Origin: Quillaja saponaria | Lineage: Eukaryota; Streptophyta; Magnoliopsida; Fabales; Quillajaceae | Direction: 5' to 3' | NCBI GenBank assembly: GCA_029379385.1 | Contig: CM055607.1 | Location: 20,638,615 to 20,702,614, forward strand | Length of the DNA stretch: 64,000 nt | Part shown: in pieces, positions 32,137-42,993 of the stretch | Position numbering within the stretch: position 1 is the stretch's first letter | How the letters are laid out: each line of letters starts with the position of its first letter | The notes under the pieces: generated by a model | Databases searched by the model: none | What the model saw: only the letters and a program-made list of their open reading frames with translations | What the model was told of the DNA's origin: nothing | Position numbers and translations under genes: made by a program

Positions 32137-33455
32137 TGATAACTATGTAAAATAGAGTTATTCTACTATGCTTTTAATTCATATTTTATGCTAAATCCTA
32201 GGTTTTTTAGTTAGAATGTTAGTCAAAATTAGTGTTTTAGGTTGTGTAGGATTTTTGTAGAGTTTTTACTATAATTAGTAGCAGTTTTTTGATTTTTGGT
32301 ATTTAACTTGTTTTGGGTGCTTTTGCAATGTCCTAGTTGAATAAAAATAAAGAGAGGAATTCACTAGAGCGTTATGGCTCCCAAGAAGATCAACTTGTTG
32401 TGCGACAAAAGGAAGAAATTGGTAATTCATGCTGAGAGACCTAAATTGCAGCGTGAAGAAGCTAAGGCTGTGACGTTGTAAAAAAGAGTAAAAGTGCAAT
32501 TTAAACAGAGAGCTTAGAGTTGTGGCGCCTACTAACTTAAGCCGTGGTGCCGTCAAGATAACTTACCTAATAAAAACACATAAAGAGATGAGCTGCAGTG
32601 CCAATGATATGAAGCCGTGGCACAAATTTGAAAGACAACTTTGTAAATTATTCAAGAAATTGGTGCCGCAGCACAAATTTGAAATAGGACTTCATAAACT
32701 ATTCTACTCCCTTCTTGTTATTTTTTATTTACTTATAATGGCTATGTCTTTATTGTTTATGTTTTCAGTAGTTAGTATGGAGTAGTTGTATTCTAGGGTT
32801 ACGATTGAACTCACATGTAGCCGGTATGGCTTTAGTTTTAATTCAATGCATATTTTAGTTTTAATAATTATGTTGCCTTATTCTTAATGCTTCTAATTAA
32901 TTGATTGATCTCCAGTTAGATTGATTAGGAATTCTATAATTGACTTGGAAGAGTTAGTTTTGGGATTAGCCTAAGGCAATATAACTTATGTTTAGATTGC
33001 TCATATGGTTTAGATGATCCAACTTGTTTAAGAGAAGAAATATACACTTTCACCATAAGTAACCAAGAGATTGGCTCTTCATGAGATTGTCTTAGAATAA
33101 TTCTCATATGAATATAGGGAATTAGACTAAGGGAAATATATAATTGCAAGACATAAGAATATGCTGGCAATTGATTAAGAAATATGGGTTAATATTAAGC
33201 TATTGCATAAATTAAATTGAATTGAATTAAAGTTAATTAGGTGTAGTGTGAGGGATTTCACAAACCTAGGTTTAGCTTTAATACCTTTTATTAAATTCCT
33301 TAAAATCTCTGAATTACTTTGGCTTGATTAGAGTTAGGCTGCATAGTGGTGGTATTTATCATTAGAAAGTAAATTATTTTTCATTGGAATGATCTCTATT
33401 TACTCTATATTACTTGAGGACAATACCTGTGTTTGCGTAAGTAAATTCCATGTCA
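32137..33455 (+). repeat. Element B 3' LTR with promoter-region deletion
   Basis: TGATAAC...ATGTCA, 1319 bases against 1542 in the 5' copy. Homology is continuous to about 32700, then jumps: the section corresponding to about 8980-9215 of the 5' LTR, which contains the TATA box and leader, is missing, after which the two LTRs match again (from 'CTTTTTGTTATT' / 'CTTCTTGTTATT'). Flank ATGAT (33456-33460). Confidence 0.85.
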
Positions 33456-33944
33456 ATGATCATCTGTGTATTATGATGTTATTCTATTAAGTTTAAAAAC
33501 TTTTGATTGTCCAAGTTTTAAATGCACTATTGCAATTTTGTTTCATATTCAAAAACATTTGTAGGCTTGTTTTGGTCATGGTGGACCTATGTTCACCCTG
33601 ATCCGTTAGCCAATCTGGCCTCAGTTTAGGTCGTGCAAAAGTTGGTATCAAGACCTGGGTTTCTTTTTTGGTTGTTAGTGGAGTATAAGATCCAATATTC
33701 ATTCTTCAACTTATCATTATTATTCATACTATCCTTGTTCGCTTCTTACTATTCTGATAAATAAGTTCCGGGAGATTATTGGGTGATTGATTAATTGTTT
33801 GCGTTGTTTGACGTTGGTTCTTTGGTGACGATGGCACTTAGGACTCGTAAGATGGCTTACAACAAGAGAGGCAAGAAGGATAGTGATTAGGCCTCCGCTT
33901 CACCTCCAATAGGACGTGGGACGAGAAGGCGAGGTGCACCACAA
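33456..33944 (+). mobile_element. Element D continuation: LTR end, primer site, gag start
   Basis: The D LTR interrupted at 8397 continues here to about 33630. Then TTGGTATCAAGACC (33635-33648) resembles the initiator-Met primer site TGGTATCAGAGCC with small changes. From ATG 33831 the reading 'MALRTRKMAYNKRGKK' followed by a stop and 'PPIGRGTRRRGAPQ' looks like the basic start of a chromovirus gag. The rest of D is missing: a copia fragment follows directly, probably after a deletion. Confidence 0.55.
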
Positions 33945-34560
33945 GTAAGAGTTCTTAGACTATTTAAAGAACAAAGAGATTCTATCTCAATGGACTCCTC
34001 CTAGTACGCCACAACTGAATGGTGTATGGAGGAATTGCACTTTGTTAGACATGGTGCGTTCTATGATGAGTTATGCTGACTTACCAATTTCTTTTTTAGG
34101 GATATGCTTTGATTACTGCAACTTATCTTCTAAATAGGGTTCCATCAAAATCTATTGAAAGAACTTCATATAAGATATGAAACAACTAGAAAATCAAGTA
34201 TCTCACACTTAAGAATTTGAGGTTGTCAAGAAAAGAGTTTTGACTGACACGCTTGAAGCCATGAGTTATAAGTACTTGTTTGTGGGTTATCCTAAAAAAA
34301 CAAGAGGATACTACTTTTATCACCCACTTGAACAAAAGGTGTTTTTTTTTAGAAACATTGTCTTTTCTAAAAAAGAGTTTATTCTTGAAAGAAACAGTGG
34401 GAATAAAGTAGAACTTGAAGAAATTCAAGAAACCCAAAATAAGACCGATCATAAAATGGAACTGGAACCTGTACAATAAGTATTGGAGGTATAAGAAATG
34501 GTTCAACACACACAATTGCTTTGTGGGACTAGTAGAATAATTGACCTTTAATAAGGTATG
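33945..34560 (+). pseudogene. Ty1/copia fragment: integrase end to RT linker
   Basis: In mixed frames, 33955-34180 reads like the late copia integrase core ('TPPSTPQLNGV', then 'TLLDMVRSMMSYADLPISFL'). The frame 34240-34479 then gives 'MSYKYLFVGYPKKTRGYYFY', 'EQKVFFFRNIVFSKKEFILE' and an acidic linker, the region between integrase and reverse transcriptase in this superfamily. It ends at 34560 where element E's LTR begins. No RT or LTR of this copia element is seen, so it is a fragment of about 0.6 kb. Confidence 0.8.
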
Positions 34561-36179
34561 TGATATACTCATATTATTCTATCTTTTTATTATCCTATTC
34601 TTAGTCTTTTATGCATATTTTATGTCTTACTTTAGTTTACTTATCTTGTTTTGTGTAAAACCATGCTTTGTAGACATAAAGAGTAAAATGGAGCTAAATG
34701 GAGCATTTGAGCATGTAATGGAGCTAAGAACTAGAATGAGCACATTGAGACAAATCTGAGTTGCTAAAGTGCAAATCCTAATTGGACTAGGAATCCTGGT
34801 GGCAATAAAGGATTTCTACATGAAGAATCCAACTTTGGCAAGGAATTTTATTGGGATTAGGATTGAAAAAAGATCACAAGATTATTAGAATATTCAAATT
34901 TTGGATAATATAGGAAGTGCAAATCTGATTAAGGAATTAGATATTAAGTAGGAAAAGACTCCTTGTTTAGGAGTCATTGCCACCCCTATACTCTATAAGT
35001 AGGGGAAGCATAGGTCTGATTAAAAAAATACCTTTACATGCACTTTTCTTCTTCTCTCTCAAAATTTCAACAATGAACAAAATATTTTCTTTTCAATTCA
35101 TGATGATGCTAGCTTAAGTTTTTGTTCAATTGCAAGAGGTAAGTAACCTTGACTTATGAAGCTACTATGAGAATCTATTTTTAAAAAGAAATTTGATGTT
35201 ATACACAAATGCAAGTATTCATATTTTTCTTAGTTAATTGCTTAATGATTATGTATTTTAGTTTGTTATGATGTACACATGATAGATTAATACATGTAAT
35301 CTGGTGCTAGTTAATTGATTAATGCCTTAGCATGGTTAATTAACATGAGTAGTAAAAGTAACACTTGAATTAAATCTGAGTTTATTTGACTGTTGCTTGA
35401 AAAATCTGATATAGATTAAGTTAATGTTGCTTGTGTGTTAATTGTTTAGAATCAATTGCACCTATCTAGTTTGTAATGCTTTAAGGTAATTAAATCCATA
35501 ACGCTTGATGAGGGTTATTATGTGATTAGTGTTAGTTATTTCGCTTGACCTAATTAACAAAGAGGAAAGAATAGGAGGAAAGACTTATTTTCATGGTTGA
35601 TTTGCATGCATATGTGTATATTCAGATTGGTATTTGTTTTGTTTTCAATGATTAATAGCTTATGAATCTTGGTGAAAACTTCTTTGCAATTGAGTCTTAC
35701 AAGTCTTTGGTTGTTTGCTTAGTTTAGTAAGTTTCTACCGAAAATTGTTTTTTACATTTAGAATTTAATTATCTTGTTTTTCTTGCTTGCTTAGCTATTT
35801 TAATTTACTTTAGATCAAAGATCAACACCCCATTTATTTACTTTGCTATTTTGAGTGCATATTAGTTAGTTTGCATATTTATAGCATAATATCATCACAA
35901 CCTATTTTAGAACTCCATTCATTTTTATACATCTGTTTTGTTTTATATTTTCTTGCATTAGTTTGATTTACTTTTATTGCTCATTATAGTATTCGGCTTA
36001 GGATCTATTCTTGAACTTCTTGTGCTCTTTTGCTTTGGTTCAATTTAATAAAATAACAACTACTTGCTTGAGTTGAATTTGATTAACTTAATTGTTTCTC
36101 TATAGGATCGATATCCTACTTACTATACTACAAATATAGTTAGTTAGGTTTTAATTTGGTGAACATCAATGACTCATCA
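34561..36179 (+). repeat. Element E 5' LTR
   Basis: The start TGATATACTC follows the copia fragment; the end ...GACTCATCA lies five bases before the primer site. Length 1619. TATA box TATAAGTAGG at 34994-35003. Start position is inferred from the TG and from family length, since no second LTR of E is present for comparison. Confidence 0.6.
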
Positions 36180-36184
36180 AATTT

Positions 36185-36202
36185 TGGCGCCATTGCCAGG
36201 AA
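36185..36202 (+). other. Primer binding site, tRNA-Asp type (element E)
   Basis: TGGCGCCATTGCCAGGAA; 15 of 18 bases match TGGCGCCGTTGCCGGGGA, the best preserved of the three tRNA-Asp sites in the window. Confidence 0.8.
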
Positions 36203-36279
36203 AACTAATCTTTTTAATTTGATTCAAGCTTGTGTTTTTGTTTAGTTTAGATCATTTGTGCAGGTTATATATCCGATTT

Positions 36280-37625
36280 TGAAGAAGACAGACAGTGCAC
36301 CTGAGAGCAACTTAAACAATTGTAAGAAGAGCAAGCTGAGGCAATCAATCGAACTCCATCACAAAGCCCAATTGAATAGGTCAATCCTAGAATACTTGTA
36401 GTGAGAAATTACATCAAATCAGTCACATAAGTAGAGTTTGCATCACAAAGAGCACATCCTTTAGCTTTTAAATTGGAGGAAGAAATTGCACCAGTACACA
36501 AACAAGTTAAAAAAATGGCCATTCAACTCACGTGGAGGGGCGTTAGTTGACAAAACACCTCAGGGTTTGATGCCACAAGAAAGGAACATAATAGATGCCG
36601 CATGTGGAGGGGCATTAGTTGACAAAACACCTGAGGCTGCAAAGCAATTAATATCCAACATGGCTTCCAATTTGCAACAATTTGGAACTCACATAGCTGC
36701 ACCCTCTAAAAAAGTAAATGAAGTAAGTATCTCTAACCTTGAACAAGTTGGCAATCTTACTTCTTTTGTGCATTCTTTGGTTGTTGGAAATGTACAGCAA
36801 GTGAAAGCATGTGGCATTTGCTCTAACCAAGGGCATCCAACTGATATGTGTCCCACAATGCAAGATGATCATGTGGAACAAGCTAATGCCGTTGGTGGCA
36901 TTTTTTTGGACAACTACAGCATAAGTATAATCCATATTCTAACACGTACAATCTTGGCTAGAGAGATCACTCTAACTTGCATTATGGGAATCAACCACAA
37001 CCACCACCAAATGGAGGCCGAAACATTAACCCTCCTGGATTTCAAGCACAACCACAATATTAATCTAGACAACCCCTACAACCAATGAATTCATCCAATT
37101 TTGGTTCCTCTGTGGAAGATATGATGAAAACAATGGCATCCAATACACTGGCCTTCCAACAAAGCATGATACAATTCCAACAAGAAACAAGGTCAAGTAT
37201 CCAAAACTTGGAGAAGCAAGTAGGACAAATTGCTACTAGAATGGATAAATTGGAAACACAAGAGTCTGGTAATCTCCTTCTCAAGCTATGACTAGTCGAG
37301 AAAGTGCTTATGCAATCAAGTTAAGGATGGAAAAGAGCTTGGAGAAATTAAACCAAGAAATAATGCATTGGAGGAAGAGATTGAAGTTGAAGCCAAAACT
37401 TCTTCAAAGTTGGTTGAAACTTCTGCCCCTAATCAAATGAATGCCGAGCCTACTTTGGGTGTTCCCAAGATAAATTCTCAATCTACGAATTCCAATTTTA
37501 AGTTTACTCCACCTTTTCATTTGAGTTCTTATAGGTATAAGAAAGAAGATAAGGAGAAGGATATCTTAGAGATGTTTAGAGAGGTTGAAATCAATATTTC
37601 TCTCTTGGATGCAATCAACTAAATC
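36280..37625 (+). pseudogene. Element E gag (partial, degenerate)
   Basis: The beginning is stop-rich. The frame 36486-37088 contains the sequence 'CGGALVDKTPEAAKQLISNM' and a nearly identical upstream block (36530-36560 versus 36602-36635 share 'GTGGAGGGGC-TTAGTTGACAAAACACCT'), so about 70 bases are tandemly duplicated and most of the capsid domain is missing. Next come 'NEVSISNLEQVGNLTSFVHS', a zinc knuckle 'CGICSNQGHPTDMC' (CCHC intact), 'MIQFQQETRSSIQNLEKQVG' (37085-37291) and a linker frame 37368-37622 ending 'REVEINISLLDAIN'. Confidence 0.8.
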
Positions 37626-37652
37626 CCTCGCTGTGCAAAGCTTCTCAAGGAG

Positions 37653-38156
37653 TTGTGCACTAACAAAAGAAAACTCAACGGTAATGAAACAATAAGTGTG
37701 GGAGAGAATGTATCTATTGTCATTCAAAAGAAACTTCCATTTAAGGAAAAAGATCCTGGTTTGTTTTCTATTCCTTGTAAGATTGGTAATACTTGCTTTG
37801 AAAAGGCCATATGTGACTTAGGAGCTTCAATTAGTGTAATGCCAAAATCTTTAAATGACTCTCTTTGTCTTGGCCCTTTAAAAGAAACAAGTGTTATTAT
37901 CCAACTTGCAGATCGTACATTTGTTTATCCCTTGGGTGTGTTTGAAGATTTCTTAGTTTTAGTTCATGGTTTGATTTTTCCTGCTAATTTTTATATTCTT
38001 GACATGGAGGATGATCACTCACACACGTCTACTCCACTTTTATTAGGAAAACCATTACTTAAAACTGCTAGAACTAAGATTGATGTTTTTTCTGGTACAT
38101 TGTCTATGGAATTTGATGGTAATGTTGTTCAATTCAATATATCCTTGATGCCATGA
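37653..38156 (+). pseudogene. Element E protease
   Basis: A single open frame of 167 codons: 'KKLPFKEKDPGLFSIPCKIG', 'CFEKAICDLGASISVMPKSL' with the active-site motif DLGAS intact, 'LADRTFVYPLGVFEDFLV', 'FPANFYILDMEDD', 'STPLLLGKPLLKTARTKIDV'. All landmarks of the Athila-type retropepsin are in place. It ends in a stop at 38154-38156, where Gag-Pol of a live element would continue, so it is still part of a dead element. Confidence 0.85.
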
Positions 38157-39460
38157 AGTTTCAAGATGATAAACAATCTGTTATGTGTCTGGATGTTATT
38201 AACATTAATATGCAACAAGTTTTTGACTTAAGTGGTAGTGATAAATTGAATGTGGCTATAAGCCAAAGTTTTGATTCCATTTGCACAAAATGAGAGGTTG
38301 CCATGGATGATGCTTTAGTTGACGCGCTCATGGCCTTGCAAGTTGTGCCGTATAAGTATAGTGAGGTTTTTCATGATTTACCTATTTCTCACAAGAAACT
38401 TTTACCTTATGTTTTGCATGCACTCGAGCTTGAATTAAAACATTTGATCATTTAAAGTATGTGTTTTTGGGTGAAAATAATACATTACCTGTGATCATTA
38501 CAAAGAACTTAACAGATGTGCAAGAGGAAAGGTTTGTGCACGTGCTTCGTGACCATAAAACTATTATTGGATGGACGTTGGCTGACATCAAGGGAATTAG
38601 TCCTTCTATGTGTATGCATCACATACTTTTGGAAGAAAATTTGAAGCCAACAAGGGAAATGTAAAGACGTCTCAACCCAACTATGATAGAGGTAGTCAAG
38701 GCAGAAATATTGAAGTTGCTTGATGCCGGAGTTATCTACCCTATTTTGGATAGCAAGTGGGTAAGTCCCATACTTATGGTTCCTAAGAAAACGGGAATTA
38801 TTGTTGTGCAAAATAAAGATGATGAACTTGTGCCTACGCATGTTCAAAGTGGGTGGAGAATGTGTGTGTTGAATATCGCAAGCTGAATCAAGCATCATGT
38901 AAGGATCACTTTCCTTTACTTTTCATAGACCAAATGCTTGAGAGGTTGGCCGGTAAGTCTTTCTATTGCTTTCTTGATGGGTATATTGGATATAATCAGA
39001 TTGTTATTACACCCAAAGATCAAGAAAATACTACTTTTACTTGCCTCTTTGGTACTTATGCATATAGAAGAATGCCTTTTGGTTTGTGTAATGCACTAGC
39101 CACTTTTCTAACATGCATGATGAGTATATTTTCAAATTATGTAGAAAGAATCATTGAAGTTTTTATGGATGATTTTACTGTTTATGGTGATTCTTTTGAT
39201 GCATGTTTGGAAAATCTTTCTCTTATTTTGAAAAGATGCATGGAAACTAACCTTATTTTGAATGATGAGAAGTGTCACTTTATGGTTGAACAATGGATTG
39301 TTTTAGGGCATATAGTTTCTGCTCGTGGTTTAGAAGTTAATAAAGCTAAGATAGATATTGTTTTGTCCTTACCTTATCCCACATGTGTGCGAAAAATTCG
39401 TTCTTTTCTTGGACATGTAGGTTTCTATCGAAGATTTATCAAAGATTTCCCTAAATTGAA
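38157..39460 (+). pseudogene. Element E reverse transcriptase
   Basis: Linker ('NNTLPVIITKNLTDVQEERF', 'IIGWTLADIKGISPSMCMHH') then the RT proper in two overlapping frames (38683-38886 and 38853-39494): 'EILKLLDAGVIYPILDSKWV', 'YRKLNQASCKDHFPLLFIDQ', 'FYCFLDGYIGYNQIVITPKD' (first Asp), 'CLFGTYAYRRMPFGLCNALA', the catalytic 'EVFMDDFTVYG' near 39158-39187, 'LNDEKCHFMVEQWIVLGHIV' and 'SFLGHVGFYRRFIKDF'. A single frameshift near 38860 and stops upstream separate the pieces; all catalytic residues are present. Confidence 0.9.
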
Positions 39461-39633
39461 TTGCTTCTATGCAAGTTGCTGGCTAAAGATGTAGATTTTG
39501 TGTTTAATGATACTTGCAAACAAGCGTTCATTGAGCTTAAGAGGAGATTAACTTCAACCCCTATTGTTCAACCTCTAAATTGGGATTTACATTTCAAGAT
39601 CATGTGTGATGCTTGTAACTACGCTGTTGGAGC
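39461..39633 (+). pseudogene. Element E RNase H, first 60 codons
   Basis: 'KLLAKDVDFVFNDTCKQAFI' and 'PLNWDLHFKIMCDACNYAVG' contain the first catalytic Asp. The frame runs into the hAT terminus at 39634; the in-frame continuation to 39697 is hAT sequence. The rest of pol is not found in the window. Confidence 0.85.
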
Positions 39634-40252
39634 TAGAGGTGAGCAGGAATTGCCTAAACCCGACAACCCGAACCAAACCCGATATCTGACAACCTGAGCC
39701 CCTAGTTGGTTTTTGTTGGGTTGCCATGTCTATGTTATTTCTATTCGGTTGATTGTTTCAGTTATGGAAGGTTGCAGGGTTCGGATAATCGACCCGAACA
39801 GGCATATTTTTTTTTTTTTTTTAGTTTTAGAAAATTCAAAAATTACCTAATACCCTAATACCCTATCTCAAACTCAGCTCTGTGCCTCTTTGCTCTCGTT
39901 CAGTCGTTCATTCCCAGTCCCAGCAGCCAGTCGCCTTCCGCCATCGTTCCCAGTCCTAGAGTCCGTTCTTAAAGATCAAGTCTAAAGCGCAGCAGTCAAC
40001 CAGACCCAGTCCTCTCGATCTCAAACTTAGCTCTCATTCGTTCCCAATCACCATCGCCCTCTTCTTCTTCCTCTTGTTTCATTTGAAGTTGAAGACGTGA
40101 AGATCTACTACATCAATCCGTCCATTCGCGAAGTCTGAAGCTGAAGCTCAGCAGTCAGCCAGTCCTTGATCTCTTATGGACCAAGTCCAAAGCTGAAGAT
40201 CTGCTCCTCTCGTACTCACTGCTCAGCTAGTCAATACTCTAATTTCTCACTC

Positions 40253-40836
40253 TTCTAGTTTGTTTTTTGTTTGATTTTGTTGTTTCTCATTTTATTTCGA
40301 GAGCTTCAATTTTGTTGTTTTCTGTTTGTTGGATTTAGTTACTTGTTATTAATGGATTTTGACTTGTTTTTTCATCTGGGAATTATGCTTGTTTCCACAA
40401 TTGTTTGCTTAAGAATTTAAAAGTTTTAATTTGCTCAACTACTAAATTTTTTTGGCAATGTCGTTTGAAAGATATAGGGTCCAATTCAAGTTTTTACTAA
40501 CAGGTTTGTGAGTAGGAAAAAAGTTATCTCGTTTATCTCATAAACCCAATAAATCTCATATAAAAAAAAAATCAATCGAAAGAAACTGAATGTTTAAGAT
40601 CATTGTTTGTTGAAGGAGTTCAAGAAGGCATTCTCAAGTGGTTGAGAGTTCGAATATGCTGTATTACAATTTGCAGTTTGTGAAACATCTATATTTTCTA
40701 GTTTGTTTTATGTTTTATTTTATTATTTCTCATTCTATTTCGAGAGCTTCAATTTTGTTGTTTTCTGTTTGTTGGATTTAGTTACTTGTTATTCAGGAAT
40801 TTTGAATTGTTTTTCCATCTGGGATGCTTGTTTCCA
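40253..40836 (+). repeat. Internal 145-base direct duplication in the hAT element
   Basis: 40253-40397 and 40696-40836 share 'TTCGAGAGCTTCAATTTTGT' and 'TTTGTTGGATTTAGTTACTT' with scattered changes. About 300 bases separate the units. This could be a duplication of intron sequence. Confidence 0.8.
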
Positions 40837-41387
40837 TTAGTGAATGGAAGCAGATTTTATTGGATTTTCAGTGAACATTACTTATCTGCTTTAAAAATCA
40901 ATGTTGTGGTGTTGCCTAAAAATTGTAGGATAGTTTGTGATCTGAGAAATTATTAATGGGATGATTGGGTTTGAATAGTCTTTCTTAGGTTTGAAAAGCA
41001 GTATTATTGGGAATAAAGTATCTGAAACTTTAGGAAGGCAATTAGACTTGGTAAGGCAGAGAATTAAAACTTGAGTGCGAGATATCATTATTGCTTTTGG
41101 ACTTCAATTGTAAGGGAGTTCAATAATCAAGTGGCTTCGGTTAATGACTCAATGTTAGTGATCCAAGCCATGTTGGTATAGAACCCAAACTATAAATCAA
41201 GAATGTATATAATTGATAGTTTTCTGAATTTCTAGAATTTATTATATCAAAGTGACCCTATAAGCTATAACAAGGTATATTTACAACAACTCAACTAATT
41301 ATATATACATTAGTTAATTAGTATTTTACATTTTACCAAGATTCTTATTGTTGTATTCTTATGGTATGTTTTAATTTTGATTCATAG

Positions 41388-41875
41388 ATGGATGATACTC
41401 GAGGGATACCATTAGATCTAAATGAAGTTGAGATGTTGTCTGATTCTGAAAATGATTTAGAAGCATCAAATTCAGACCAGGTGAGCAACAAATCCAAGAG
41501 AAAACATTTTCAAAGCCTCCTTTGCCAGGTAAGAAAAGGGCTAAAACATCTTGGGTTTAGGAACACTTCACACATGTTGAGGGTACTTGTGGACTTAATC
41601 GTAGATCTGCATGTAATTGGTGTGGAATTACTTATGCTTCTCATTCTAAGAAAAATGGAAACTATAATTTAGGGACACACTTGAAGTATCAATGCAAGAA
41701 ATTTCCTAAACATTTAGTGCCTGGCTAGGATAAAGGTCAAACTATTTTAACTAGTTATGGTACAAAAAAAGATGAATGGGGAAATGAAGTGTATAGCGGG
41801 GGAAGTACATTTGGAAGTGTTTCTGACAAGTATAATGAGAGGGCTTGTAGGGAAGCTGTGGCTAGGTATATCATT
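41388..41875 (+). pseudogene. hAT transposase N-terminus with BED zinc finger (truncated)
   Basis: From ATG 41388: 'MDDTRGIPLDLNEVEMLSDS' and an acidic stretch. Then, after a frame change near 41520, a BED-type zinc finger: 'TSWV-EHFTHVEGTCGLNRR', 'ACNWCGITYASHSKKNGNY', 'LGTHLKYQCKKFP', with the Cys-x2-Cys and His-x4-Cys ligands visible. The downstream 'YNERACREAVARYIIT' is the usual next block before the RNase H-like catalytic domain, which is missing because LINE sequence starts. DNA-binding domain of a transposase; dead here. Confidence 0.8.
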
Positions 41876-42649
41876 ACTTTTTTGCTAGGGGTGAGATCTC
41901 TAGGGCTGTGGGTACCATGTTAATTGTGCTTTTGCCTAAGATTGATTCGCCCAAAGTTTTTCTGATCTATGCCAGATTCGATTGTGCAACTTCATTTCAA
42001 ATATTATTTCTCGGATTTTGGTGAATCGTCTTAGTTCAGTTCTACTAGCTTTGATTTTTGAGGAACAAAGTGGTTTCATGAAAGGTAGAAGTATTATAGA
42101 TAATGTTGCTTTGGCTCAGGAACTTATTCATGACTTAAATAAGAAGATCAAAGGTGATAATGTGTTTTTTAAGTTGGACATGGGTAAAGCCTATGACAGG
42201 ATTAACTAGTTTTTTCTCGTCTCTGTTCTTTGTAAGTTTGGCTTTCGTGAATTTTGGATTAATCTGCTTTGGAGAATGGTTTCTTGCCTCTGGTACTCAA
42301 TTTTGGTTAATGGTAGGGTAGTAGGTTTTTTTAATTCAACTAGAGGCCTTCGGCAAGGTGATCCACTGTCACCTTTTCTTTTATTTAGCTTCTGAGGTGC
42401 TTATTCGGGGCTTGAAAACGAGGACGGCTTATGGTTTAATTGATTACTATTTTCATCCTACTTTTACTCCGAAGATTTCGTGTTTAGCTTTTGCAAATGA
42501 TATAGCCATTTTTTCTATTGGACGCAAAGCTGAATTCGATGCAATTAATTAATCGGCATAAAAGCTACTTTAATTCTGGTTCTAAAGCTTCTCGTCAAAG
42601 GTTTCGGTTAGTGAAGTGTGTCACTGGTTTTTTTCCTAAACAGTTGCCT
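41876..42649 (+). pseudogene. LINE ORF2 reverse transcriptase, first part
   Basis: 'ISRAVGTMLIVLLPKIDSPK' starts the readable part. Then follow 'LCNFISNIISRILVNRLSSV', 'FEEQSGFMKGRSIIDNVALA', 'FFKLDMGKAYDRIN' (first catalytic Asp), 'NSTRGLRQGDPLSPFLLF', and 'ISCLAFANDIAIFS' where the catalytic FADD box reads FAND. Frameshifts near 42380 and stops break it. The sequence continues 'FRLVKCVTGFFPKQLP' to the plastid junction. Confidence 0.85.
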
Positions 42650-42762
42650 CGACGGAGTATACTACCAGGAGATAAAATAAAGTAAAAATGGAAGTAAATC
42701 GTTTTGATTCAACCAGAGAGCATCTAATTTATAGACTCCGGAACAACGATTCGAATGATTAG
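42650..42762 (+). pseudogene. infA: Plastid infA 3' fragment
   Basis: Reads the end of translation initiation factor IF-1: 'RRSILPGDKIK', then a TAA and a frame change, then 'VNRFDSTREHLIYRLRNNDS' and the terminal TAG at 42760-42762. infA is often a pseudogene in plastids themselves, so the damage may predate transfer. Confidence 0.8.
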
Positions 42763-42879
42763 GCAGTTTTTTCAATTTCAACATTCCTTTTATGGGAATA
42801 CAATTCGAAGTTCAAAATTTCAGGAAAACCCATTTTCTTCCAATAAATAGATTCAGAATTAAGTTAAGGAATGACAAAT

Positions 42880-42993
42880 ATGAAAATAAGGGCCTCCGTT
42901 CGTAAAATTTGTGAAAAATGTTGACTGATTCGTAGGCGAAGACGAATTATAGTAATTTGTTCCAACCCAAGACATAAACAAAGACAGGGATAA
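42880..42993 (+). pseudogene. rpl36: Plastid rpl36 copy with premature stop
   Basis: Full-length 37-codon gene for ribosomal protein bL36: 'MKIRASVRKICEKC', then TGA at codon 15 where Arg (CGA) is expected, then 'LIRRRRRIIVICSNPRHKQR' and 'QG', stop TAA. The CGA to TGA change is a C-to-T transition at a CpG. Nuclear copy, not expected to be expressed. Confidence 0.9.

Larger units (their letters stand above)
8398..33455 (+). mobile_element. Athila/Tat-like Ty3/gypsy retrotransposon (element B)
   Basis: Long LTR element with both LTRs (8398-9939 and 32137-33455), a tRNA-Asp-type primer site, gag, protease, RT, RNase H, integrase and a third open-frame region after pol. It sits inside element D's LTR, with ATAAT/ATGAT flanks. 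Three later insertions interrupt it: element A (11596-23828), a copia LTR (about 27275-28374) and a SINE (31147-31327). Without them B would be about 11.5 kb, in the usual range for Athila-group elements. Stops and frameshifts in every domain, plus a deletion at the RNase H/integrase junction, make it inactive. Clade placement rests on primer site, gag/protease wording and the post-pol frame, without a tree. Confidence 0.85.
34561..39633 (+). mobile_element. Athila/Tat-like Ty3/gypsy retrotransposon (element E), 3' truncated
   Basis: 5' LTR, tRNA-Asp primer site, gag, protease, RT and the start of RNase H; there it is cut by a hAT transposon and its remainder is not in the window. It is the best preserved of the three Athila-like elements: protease and RT have long open frames. 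Protein wording is closer to element A (gag 'GGALVDKTPEAA', RT 'DQENTTFTC-FGTYAYRRMPF') than to B. Predicted role and product order are those of Ty3/gypsy Gag-Pol. Confidence 0.85.
39634..41875 (+). mobile_element. hAT-type DNA transposon, left part
   Basis: The terminus TAGAGGTGAGCAGG at 39634 fits the plant hAT terminal pattern (T/CAGRGGTGAGCA), followed by the subterminal 'CCCGACAACCCGAACC' type repeats common in these elements. A GC-richer exon-like or leader stretch (39860-40230) and an intron-like AT-rich stretch come before the transposase start near 41388. The right end (inverted TGCTCACCTCTA) and the second target duplication were not found: the LINE cuts it at about 41876. It contains an internal direct duplication (40253-40397 and 40696-40836). 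Confidence 0.7.
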
